DNA from: Planctomycetota bacterium
Lineage (GTDB): Bacteria > Planctomycetota > PUPC01 > JABMSA01 > JAUWKK01
Direction of reading: 5' to 3'
DNA: 11,797 nucleotides
NCBI GenBank assembly: GCA_030614245.1
Contig: JAUWKK010000048.1
Location: 1 to 11,797, forward strand
Below, piece after piece: positions 6,665-11,797 of this stretch. Position 1 is the stretch's first letter. The number at the start of each line of letters is the position of its first letter. The translations under genes and the position numbers were made by a program. The notes under the pieces are model-generated. The model made no database searches. It worked only from the letters and a program-made list of their open reading frames with translations, and had not been told where the DNA came from.

Positions 6665-8653
6665 TCAGTCTGCGGAAGTCGCCGTGACGGCAGCCGAGGC
6701 GACCTCGGCAGCGGGCTCGGGCTGGATGGTCTTGGGCTGGTAGGGGACCTCGTACCTCGGCGGCGGAAGCCCGAGGTCGCGGCGCTTGCGGTCGATGTGG
6801 TCGATCATCAGGCGGGCGGCCTTGATCGGGTCTTCCTCGAAGGCCCAGGTCGCGCCCAAGTAATTCTCGAATGTCTTGGTGAGCAGCTCTTCGACGTACA
6901 GGCTGCCGCGGACCGGAAGTGGCGGGTTGACGACGGTAAAGACGCCGCTGGCGACGAAGTACATGCCGATGGAGATTGCCTTCTCGCTCATCCACTCGGG
7001 GGCGGCGCCGGCCACCGGCAGCTTGTCGATCGAGTCGCCGATGCCGCCTTCCTTGACCATCTCCACTGCGGCGGTAAGAATCCGCGAGTTGTCCACGCAG
7101 CTTCCGACGTGCAGTACGGGCGGGATTCCCACCTCGCGGCATATCTCCCGGAGCCCCTCGCCTGCGTACTTCTCGGCGGCCTCCGGCGCCATAAGCCCCG
7201 CCTTGGCGCAGGCAATCGCGCTGCAGCCGGTCTGTAGCACGGCTACGTCGTTGCGGATAAGTTCCTTGACCATCTCCAGGTGGTACTTGTCGTGGGTGAA
7301 CCTTGCGTTGTTGCAGCCGACGACACCCGCCACGCCGCGCAGGCGGCCGCTCTGGATGCCGTCGTTCAAGGGCCTGTAGCTGGGACGGTACCTGCCGCCG
7401 AGGAAGGTGAAGATGTCCTCGGTTGTGAAACCCCCTATCAGCGCCTCCTTCTGCTTGGGGATGCAGACCTTGGCCGGGTCGCGGTTGGCGTAGTTCTCGA
7501 TCGCCAGGCGCACGAGCTGCTTCGCTGTCTCCATAGCATCCTCTTCGTGGAACTCGATATGCGTCGCGCCCGGGAACTTCGCCTTGGGGCTGGTAGAGAT
7601 GATCTTCGTATGGAAGCATTCCTGAAGTTGTGTGATGGCCGGCATGATGCACTGGACATCGACGACCATCACGTCCACCACACCGGTGATTATGGCAAGC
7701 TCCTGCTGGAGGAAGTTGCCGGCGATCGGGATGCCGTGGCGCATCAATATCTCGTTGGCGGTGCAACAGATGCCCGCCAGGTTGATGCCCTTGGCGCCTT
7801 TCGACTCGGCCAGCGCCATGAGTTCGGGATCACTGGCCGCCGCTACGATAACGTCCGACAGCGTCGGCTCATGGCCGTGTACGATGAGGTTGACCTCGTC
7901 TTCCTTCAATACCCCGAGGTTGGCCATCGAACGGGTCGGCTGGGGCTCACCGAAGAGGACATCCGAGATGTCGGTGGCGATCATCGAGCCGCCCCAGCCA
8001 TCGGCCAGTGCCGCTCGTACCGATCCCAGAATCAAGTGCTCCGGGTCGTTGTCCACCCCAATATGGGTCATGTGCATGCCGGTAACGATGTCGCGATCCA
8101 CGCCCCGCGGGGTGACATCGAGCGCGGCCCAGAACTTCTGCTGTTGCTCGGGGACCCGCATGACGTTCGCCAGCACTCCCTCCTGTTTCCCTAACTCCCG
8201 TAGAAGGAAGTGCCCGAGGTCCTTGGCTACCTCCTCGTCGGTTCGGTCTGCGCGCGGGATGTCGTATTCATCGGCCAGCGCGTAAAGCTTGTTTCGCCCG
8301 CGGATCTTGTAGGCGTCGGAGTTGCCTTCGGAAGCGATCAACAGTGCGGGGACGATATCGCGCCCGTGGTCGGAGTGAGCCGCCGCACCGCCTAGCAAGC
8401 TGCGCAGCAAGTTCCTCGCGACGATTGTGTCGACGCTGGCGCCACAGACACCCTTGTCTGCCCCATCGCCGAAGGGGTCTATCCGGCAGGGTCCCATCGT
8501 ACAGTTCCGGCAGCATATCCCCAGCCGGCCGAAGCCGCACTGCGGCTGCTGTGCTTCAAGCCTGTCCCACGCAATAAAAACCTCCATCTCAGAGGCGCGT
8601 TCAATCATCGCCTGCGATGCGGGGTCAACTGTAAGATTTTTCTCATCGGCCAT
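6665..8653 (-). CDS. cooS: Anaerobic Ni-Fe carbon monoxide dehydrogenase catalytic subunit (CooS/AcsA)
   Basis: Interconverts CO and CO2; in this operon it likely makes CO for acetyl-CoA synthase. The 662-residue protein keeps the D-cluster ligands C39 and C47, and the B-cluster ligands C48, C51, C56 and C70. The C-cluster ligands are H261, C297 (in GICCTANE), C335, C447, C477 and C519. Probable proton-transfer residues are H93 and the lysine of SEKAISIG (K558). Numbering follows Carboxydothermus CODH-II closely up to H261. A proline/alanine-rich tail (about 640-662) follows the conserved domain. ATG at 8653 is preceded by AGGAGG at a 5-base spacing. It follows cooC by 81 bases, a gap that can fold into a hairpin. 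Within a CODH/ACS cluster it would be called AcsA; assignment to the ACS-type rather than a stand-alone CODH rests on the neighbouring acsB and acsC. Confidence 0.98.
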   Translation of the reverse strand: MADEKNLTVDPASQAMIERASEMEVFIAWDRLEAQQPQCGFGRLGICCRNCTMGPCRIDPFGDGADKGVCGASVDTIVARNLLRSLLGGAAAHSDHGRDIVPALLIASEGNSDAYKIRGRNKLYALADEYDIPRADRTDEEVAKDLGHFLLRELGKQEGVLANVMRVPEQQQKFWAALDVTPRGVDRDIVTGMHMTHIGVDNDPEHLILGSVRAALADGWGGSMIATDISDVLFGEPQPTRSMANLGVLKEDEVNLIVHGHEPTLSDVIVAAASDPELMALAESKGAKGINLAGICCTANEILMRHGIPIAGNFLQQELAIITGVVDVMVVDVQCIMPAITQLQECFHTKIISTSPKAKFPGATHIEFHEEDAMETAKQLVRLAIENYANRDPAKVCIPKQKEALIGGFTTEDIFTFLGGRYRPSYRPLNDGIQSGRLRGVAGVVGCNNARFTHDKYHLEMVKELIRNDVAVLQTGCSAIACAKAGLMAPEAAEKYAGEGLREICREVGIPPVLHVGSCVDNSRILTAAVEMVKEGGIGDSIDKLPVAGAAPEWMSEKAISIGMYFVASGVFTVVNPPLPVRGSLYVEELLTKTFENYLGATWAFEEDPIKAARLMIDHIDRKRRDLGLPPPRYEVPYQPKTIQPEPAAEVASAAVTATSAD

Positions 8654-8683
8654 GATGGCCTCCTAACGATCGTTTCCAGGAAG

Positions 8684-8719
8684 TCCGGCTTGACGGCAAT
8701 GCCCGCCAATTCAGCCGGA
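8684..8719 (-). other. Hairpin in the cooC-cooS gap
   Basis: TCCGGCT (8684-8690) and AGCCGGA (8713-8719) are perfect 7-bp inverted arms. Inside them TGACGG and CCGCCA can pair at five of six positions, leaving a six-base loop and a small bulge. No T-run follows on either strand, so an mRNA processing or stability element between cooC and cooS is more likely than a terminator. Function is inferred only from position. Confidence 0.45.
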
Positions 8720-8734
8720 GCTTACATGCGTATA

Positions 8735-9517
8735 CTATGCGCCTTCAGTGCTCAGCTCTCTCTCGAGCGCCGCGTAAAGTTCGCCAACCGCCTGGAAGAA
8801 CCGGGGATCATTGATGTCCACTGACGCTCCCTCGAGGTCAGCGTCAGCCAGCGCGGCGCTGTACGGAAGCACGCCAAGAACCTTCTGCGCAGCCAAAGCA
8901 GCCTGAACTACCTCCCGCTGGCGCTCATCCACTATCTTGTTCAAAACAATATACACTTTCTTCACACCAATGTCAAGAGCTAACTTGCGGATTCGCTCTG
9001 CCGTGCGGACGCTCCTCATGCCGGGTTCAACCACGTTGATCATTGCGTCGACACCCATCGCGGAGGCGCGCCCCATGTGCTCCAGCCCAGCCTCCATATC
9101 GAGGATTACATTATCCGGCACCCGGAGCAGCAGATGCTGCAAGAGAGCTTTCAGCAGCGCCCCCTCGGGGCACATACAGCCCTTCCCGCCGGTCTCCACA
9201 GTTCCGAGTACGAGCAGTCTAACACCATCGACAATTACGGAGAATCGCTCCGGCAGGTCGTCAACACGAGGATTCAGCTTGAATATCAGCCCTGCCCCCC
9301 CATCCTTCGCGTGTGTACGTTCAAGGATCAACTCTCGCATCGCGGCTATAGGTTCGGGGACATCACCCGCCGGCACACCGAGGGCCGATGGCAGATTCCC
9401 GTCAGGATCGGCATCAACGGCAACAACCGGCTGCCGCAGCCCGGCCAACCGTCTTGCCAGCACCGCCGCCAGGGTCGTCTTTCCAACGCCACCTTTGCCC
9501 ACGATTGCGAGTTTCAC
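8735..9517 (-). CDS. cooC: CooC-type nickel-inserting ATPase for CODH maturation
   Basis: A MinD/NifH-like P-loop ATPase that helps insert nickel into the C-cluster of CODH (family knowledge). Visible in 260 residues: the deviant Walker A motif GKGGVGKTT (7-15), the DADPDGN motif (35-41), the metal-binding CxC at C114-M-C116 that lies at the dimer interface in CooC1, and DMEAGLEHMGR (140-150), typical of CooC. The open frame reaches 9562, but GTG at 9517 starts the family-typical KLAIVGKGGVGKTT and has GAGGTG at 9527-9532. It is the first gene of the compact operon, followed by its presumed client cooS. A candidate promoter lies about 170-200 bases upstream. AcsF, which activates ACS, is a close relative. 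Position next to cooS favours CooC, but service to AcsB as well is possible. Confidence 0.94.
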   Translation of the reverse strand: MKLAIVGKGGVGKTTLAAVLARRLAGLRQPVVAVDADPDGNLPSALGVPAGDVPEPIAAMRELILERTHAKDGGAGLIFKLNPRVDDLPERFSVIVDGVRLLVLGTVETGGKGCMCPEGALLKALLQHLLLRVPDNVILDMEAGLEHMGRASAMGVDAMINVVEPGMRSVRTAERIRKLALDIGVKKVYIVLNKIVDERQREVVQAALAAQKVLGVLPYSAALADADLEGASVDINDPRFFQAVGELYAALERELSTEGA

Positions 9518-9526
9518 GATTGCAAA

Positions 9527-9532
9527 CACCTC
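9527..9532 (-). promoter_or_regulatory. Ribosome binding site setting the cooC start
   Basis: GAGGTG on the minus strand, 9 bases before the GTG at 9517. It supports the start at 9517 over the earlier in-frame start at 9562, which would add 15 residues before the nucleotide-binding strand. Confidence 0.55.
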
Positions 9533-9612
9533 AACGAGCGATAAACCCGGGCCGACAAACAACGTACGCCCCTACACGCAGCACTGAGTCGATGCACGCG
9601 GCAAACGCGGCT

Positions 9613-9638
9613 GCACTGCGCATGATCCATGCGCCTGC
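9613..9638 (-). other. Hairpin in the cooC leader
   Basis: GCGCATG (9618-9624) and CATGCGC (9628-9634) form a perfect 7-bp stem with a 3-base loop. GCA (9613-9615) and TGC (9636-9638) can extend it across a small internal loop. It lies about 100 bases before the cooC start and downstream of the candidate promoter, so it would be transcribed in the leader. There is no T-run. It could be an operator dyad or an RNA element; the sequence does not decide. Confidence 0.4.
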
Positions 9639-9688
9639 GTGACGCCGTTGAGTTCCTAAACCATTTCGCCTGTCGTCTCAGCGCCACA

Positions 9689-9716
9689 ATAATCTCGAAA
9701 TAGCTGGAGTTTTCAA
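9689..9716 (-). promoter_or_regulatory. Candidate sigma-70-type promoter for the cooC-acs operon
   Basis: On the minus strand, TTGAAA (9711-9716; five of six matches to the -35 consensus) is followed after 16 bases by GATTAT (9689-9694; four of six matches to the -10). It lies in the only sizeable gap upstream of cooC, just past the end of the URO-D-like gene. Weak motifs like this arise by chance, so this is a suggestion supported mainly by position. Confidence 0.33.
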
Positions 9717-9757
9717 CGGTTGCTCAGGAGGATGGCTTTCGATCGTGCGCTGTTCGC

Positions 9758-11014
9758 CTATGCCGCATACTCTTCGGCCAGTTGCATGGCCATCTCGGTC
9801 CACTCGCTGTAGCGCTCGGGCTCGCCGCAACAGGTGTGGGTGTCCTTCATTATGAACTCAGTGATGCAGTGGTTTCTTCTTGCGGCTGCCAGCACGGCGA
9901 TAATCTCGCTGCGGCAGGGTGTGATATCCCACGTGCCGGCTGCAAGGAACGCGGGGTTGGGCTTGGACGAGTAGATGAAATCGCGGCCGATCTGTTCGGT
10001 GCCCTCGTCGACGTCGACCCACGTGCTCATCGAGACGCGTCGCATGCGGGGCAGCTTGCGGACTAAGTGCATCTTCTTGTGCAGCGGCTCGCAGCAGCCA
10101 TAACAGTTCATCCCGAACAGCGACAGGTATCGCGTCTCGTAGGTTATGGCGAACTCGTCGTGCATAGCCGGAGACACTTCCGAGAATATCTGCGTGGTAG
10201 CAAAGCCCCAGAGGTCTCTCAGCCGAATGTGGTTGCTGTTGAATCCCTCTGCCGGCAGTTCATCGGTGGCGCCGATTCCGCCGGAGCCAACGTAGCCTAC
10301 GTCATTGTTGAGGGAGAGGGCATCCGCGGTCTCCAATTGCCTGGCGACACGGATCTCGCTCTCCGTTATGCGGTTCAACGCGCGATGCACCCATTCAGGA
10401 CGATCGACCATGTCATACATTATCTGACCCATTCCGCGCCACATACCGAAAGTGTCCATCGGCGCAAACCAAAAACGCTTCCGTCCTTGCATCGTCACGG
10501 TCAGAATGTCGCCGATCAACTCCGTAACTTGCTCGTATTCTCGTCTCGAGCTCTCCCAGTCCACGGTAACTTTCCGCAGCGGGATAATGTCTTCCACATC
10601 AGCATCGTCTTCGATCACTGTGTTGTAGTGCACCGCTCCATACACACCCTGGAAATCGGGGTTGCGCTCTTTGTCCATTTCGATTCCCCACCCCGAATCT
10701 TGAATGTGCAGGCCGACTGGGAACTGCGCCGTTATCGGCTCGTCGTCGCGCAAGTGATCAACCTTGAACACCCGCCTCCGCAAGGCATGCTCTACTTTCC
10801 GGCTGGTGTCATTCTCGCACTGTAGGGCGTCGACCGGCACAAACTCATACCACACGTGCTCGGGCGCCTGGAGCACCATGGGCTTGCCGGGCTTGAGACT
10901 GTTATGCCGCTTCCATTCGGCGAGTTTCGTCTCCTGGGCGGGGTCGGCCGCTGCATCCGCAAGTCGTTCGGCGAGTGCGCGCACAACTTCGCGGTCCTTG
11001 CTCGATATCGTCAT
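9758..11014 (-). CDS. URO-D-superfamily protein, possible corrinoid/C1 methyltransferase
   Basis: A 418-residue protein that I place in the uroporphyrinogen decarboxylase-like TIM-barrel superfamily, which includes true URO-D and cobalamin-dependent methyltransferases such as MtaA and MtbA. Visible: an N-terminal helical lead (1-45); a Trp/Tyr-rich strand near PEHVWYEFVP (51-60); a cysteine cluster GMNCYGCCEPLH (301-312), a possible zinc or metal site; and a second pair in DTHTCCGEPERY (391-402). It is longer than typical URO-D (about 340-360) and contains no obvious canonical URO-D N-terminal signature, so heme synthesis is unlikely. ATG at 11014 (spaced 8 bases from GGAG) is preferred to the TTG at 11020. 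It is co-directional with the CODH/ACS operon but 240 bases away, so it may be separately transcribed. A role in bringing methyl groups to the pathway is inferred from context only. Confidence 0.75.
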   Translation of the reverse strand: MTISSKDREVVRALAERLADAAADPAQETKLAEWKRHNSLKPGKPMVLQAPEHVWYEFVPVDALQCENDTSRKVEHALRRRVFKVDHLRDDEPITAQFPVGLHIQDSGWGIEMDKERNPDFQGVYGAVHYNTVIEDDADVEDIIPLRKVTVDWESSRREYEQVTELIGDILTVTMQGRKRFWFAPMDTFGMWRGMGQIMYDMVDRPEWVHRALNRITESEIRVARQLETADALSLNNDVGYVGSGGIGATDELPAEGFNSNHIRLRDLWGFATTQIFSEVSPAMHDEFAITYETRYLSLFGMNCYGCCEPLHKKMHLVRKLPRMRRVSMSTWVDVDEGTEQIGRDFIYSSKPNPAFLAAGTWDITPCRSEIIAVLAAARRNHCITEFIMKDTHTCCGEPERYSEWTEMAMQLAEEYAA

Positions 11015-11109
11015 AGTCAACGCTCCGTCAGCTACATTGCTTGCAATCTCAAGGGACGTTCCCCGGCCAGCCTGCCCGCACCAACCGTATCAGGTCCAGT
11101 CCACGCTGT

Positions 11110-11138
11110 ATTCTACCACATCAGGGCGTAACAATGAA
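11110..11138 (-). promoter_or_regulatory. Candidate extended -10 promoter for the URO-D-like gene
   Basis: On the minus strand TAGAAT (11110-11115; five of six) is preceded directly by TGG, an extended -10 element. A weak -35 box TTCATT (11133-11138) lies 17 bases upstream. Transcription would begin near 11103, giving a leader of about 90 bases. The promoter abuts the repeat-bounded block that starts at 11140. Confidence 0.4.
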
Positions 11139-11271
11139 GCTCGCGAATGGGCATGACTCCAGATCGTGGGGTATCTCATGCGCCGCGAATGCGCGCGTCA
11201 GCGTCCGGATACGCCTGGGAGAGGCCTCGTTTCTTCGCTGCGGAGCCGCTGAGAGCCGGGGGGCATAAAGG

Positions 11272-11289
11272 CTGGGGCTTCAGCCCCAG
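11272..11289. repeat. Perfect palindrome, copy 1
   Basis: CTGGGGCT-TC-AGCCCCAG: two 8-base arms around two bases. It is the reverse complement of the core of copy 2 at 11383-11402, so the two copies are in opposite orientation. Confidence 0.75.
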
Positions 11290-11300
11290 TTGAGGAGCGG

Positions 11301-11327
11301 AAAAAACGAGCCGCCCTGGAGGGGCGG
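11301..11327 (-). terminator. Possible intrinsic terminator on the minus strand
   Basis: On the minus strand a 6-bp GC stem (CCGCCC and GGGCGG at 11322-11327 and 11311-11316, 5-base loop) is followed by CTCG and then six T residues (complement of 11301-11306). It could end transcription coming from mntP, whose stop codon is about 280 bases upstream. The four-base spacer before the T-run and the repeat-rich surroundings lower confidence. Confidence 0.4.
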
Positions 11328-11346
11328 TGGAAAGGATCATCTGCTA

Positions 11347-11361
11347 TGCCCCTTCAGGGCA
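11347..11361. repeat. Short palindrome TGCCC-CTTCA-GGGCA
   Basis: A 5-bp stem with a 5-base loop lying between the terminator-like hairpin and palindrome copy 2. It is one of five hairpins in about 160 bases. Confidence 0.5.
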
Positions 11362-11382
11362 CAGCTATTATATTCTCTGATT

Positions 11383-11402
11383 CCTGGGGCTGAAGCCCCA
11401 GG
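11383..11402. repeat. Perfect palindrome, copy 2
   Basis: CCTGGGGCTGAAGCCCCAGG: two 9-base arms around GA. It shares 18 bases with the reverse complement of copy 1. Confidence 0.75.
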
Positions 11403-11413
11403 CTGTATACCTT

Positions 11414-11428
11414 GGCCGCTACGCGGCC
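11414..11428. repeat. Short palindrome GGCCGC-TAC-GCGGCC
   Basis: A perfect 6-bp stem with a 3-base loop directly beside palindrome copy 2. Palindromes of this kind are often dispersed through intergenic regions of one genome; copy number here is unknown. Confidence 0.6.
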
Positions 11429-11607
11429 GGAAATCAGCTTGCGCGCGATTCGGGTTGAAAACATCCTTAGCCTCTGGATCACGGTTGTCCAGCATACCCC
11501 ACGATCTGGATACAGACTCCTCGCGAATGACTCACTATCAGCCCAGACCGGTATATAATGCGCCTCAGGGGGCCAGCTTGCAGCCGGGCTGCCATCGTGT
11601 TCCTTCA

Positions 11608-11797
11608 TCACAGCCAGACAAAGCTGACACCGAGCGCGATCAGGACTATTGCCCCGAGGATTTCGGCGGGCCTGCCGATTGCCTCTCCGATACGGCGCCC
11701 AACCGCGACGCCGACGAGAGCCATCAGGGCCGCTGTGCCGCCGATAACCGCGCTGGTCAGCCAGATGCTCTCGTCCCTGAGGCCGAGCGAGAAGCCG
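11608..11797 (-). CDS. mntP: MntP-like manganese efflux pump, C-terminal end (cut by window edge)
   Basis: The last 63 residues of an inner-membrane protein of the MntP (former DUF204) family, which exports manganese. Visible: GFSLGLRDESIWL, a membrane segment of about 20 hydrophobic residues (TSAVIGGTAALMALVGVAV), a basic loop GRRIGEAIGRPAE typical of this family, and a final segment ILGAIVLIALGVSFVWL before TGA at 11608-11610. The first part of the protein with the metal-binding residues is outside the window, so integrity is unknown. It is probably unrelated to the CODH/ACS genes, from which a 593-base gene-free stretch and the URO-D-like gene separate it. No manganese riboswitch can be judged because the 5' end is missing. 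Confidence 0.75.
   Translation of the reverse strand, partial: GFSLGLRDESIWLTSAVIGGTAALMALVGVAVGRRIGEAIGRPAEILGAIVLIALGVSFVWL

Larger units (their letters stand above)
11140..11529. mobile_element. Possible small non-autonomous mobile element with inverted ends
   Basis: TCCAGATCGTGGGGTAT (11158-11174) is matched by its exact reverse complement at 11494-11510, a perfect 17-bp inverted repeat about 320 bases apart. A 10-bp direct repeat, CTCGCGAATG, lies just outside each arm (11140-11149 and 11520-11529), 8 and 9 bases away. This resembles terminal inverted repeats flanked by a target-site duplication, though the duplication is not directly adjacent to the arms. The interior carries palindromes and no transposase. 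A miniature transposable element is one reading; a pair of copies of a dispersed palindrome-type repeat in opposite orientation is the other. Confidence 0.4.
11015..11607. other. Gene-free stretch between mntP and the URO-D-like gene
   Basis: These 593 bases hold no coding sequence I can support. From right to left on the minus strand they contain a short spacer after mntP, one arm of a 17-bp inverted repeat, four palindromes of unrelated sequence types (five hairpins in all), a possible terminator, the second arm, a candidate promoter and a leader of about 90 bases. Positions 11175-11270 and 11429-11493 show nothing I recognise beyond short GC-rich dyads. Confidence 0.7.

Noticed and set aside
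11060..11100. A TPP-riboswitch-like string (minus strand ACCTGATACGGTTGGT) in the leader of the URO-D-like gene
   Set aside because: It resembles the 3' half of TPP riboswitches, but the CTGAGA element and closing stem expected upstream are absent. A covariance-model search with the TPP model would settle it.
11150..11185. A second TPP-like string (ATGAGATACCCC...GATCTGGA on the minus strand)
   Set aside because: The resemblance is broken by a missing AACCT segment, and the core belongs to the 17-bp inverted repeat, which also occurs in the other orientation at 11494-11510.
11354..11611. An 85-residue open frame on the minus strand after mntP
   Set aside because: It runs through the palindromes and the inverted-repeat arm, has no family resemblance and no good ribosome binding site; it starts on the mntP stop codon by chance.
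1..11797. tRNA, rRNA or CRISPR content
   Set aside because: No cloverleaf-like T-loop string, no ribosomal RNA signature and no regularly spaced direct repeats were found by eye.

Overview
The window looks like bacterial DNA from an uncultured or little-studied strict anaerobe that carries the carbonyl branch of the Wood-Ljungdahl pathway. The acetyl-CoA synthase is the long, three-domain bacterial form (734 residues) rather than the shorter archaeal form. The DNA is GC-rich, and half of the gene starts are GTG. I cannot name a phylum. Palindromic intergenic repeats and an unassigned URO-D-like gene occur in several groups of environmental bacteria and are not diagnostic. Every gene I can support lies on the minus strand, so transcription runs from high to low coordinates.

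Right end, 11608-11797: the C-terminal end of an MntP-like manganese exporter. Next is a 593-base gene-free stretch (11015-11607). It holds a cluster of perfect palindromes, a possible terminator, a 17-bp inverted-repeat pair with 10-bp direct repeats just outside it (a possible small non-autonomous mobile element), and a candidate promoter. The next gene, 9758-11014, encodes a URO-D-superfamily TIM-barrel protein, possibly a corrinoid or C1 methyltransferase. A 240-base leader follows, with a candidate promoter and a hairpin.

Main operon, 9517 down to 1: cooC (nickel-inserting ATPase), cooS/acsA (Ni-CODH), a CooF-like protein with four [4Fe-4S] motifs, a nuoE-like gene, a nuoF-like gene, a short nuoG/hoxU-like gene, acsB (acetyl-CoA synthase) and acsC (large subunit of the corrinoid iron-sulfur protein, cut by the window edge). 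Spacing is tight: a 4-base overlap joins nuoE and nuoF, and a 62-base overlap joins the nuoG-like gene and acsB.

How the genes may work together: CooS reduces CO2 to CO (or the reverse), and AcsB combines CO, a methyl group from the AcsC-containing corrinoid protein and CoA into acetyl-CoA. CooC matures the nickel sites. The unusual part is the electron-transfer block between cooS and acsB. NuoE, NuoF and NuoG-N resemble the HydC, HydB and HydA-N parts of electron-bifurcating hydrogenases, but no hydrogenase or formate-dehydrogenase catalytic domain is present. The layout suggests, without proving it, that CODH exchanges electrons with NAD(H) and ferredoxin through the CooF-like protein and this three-subunit module.
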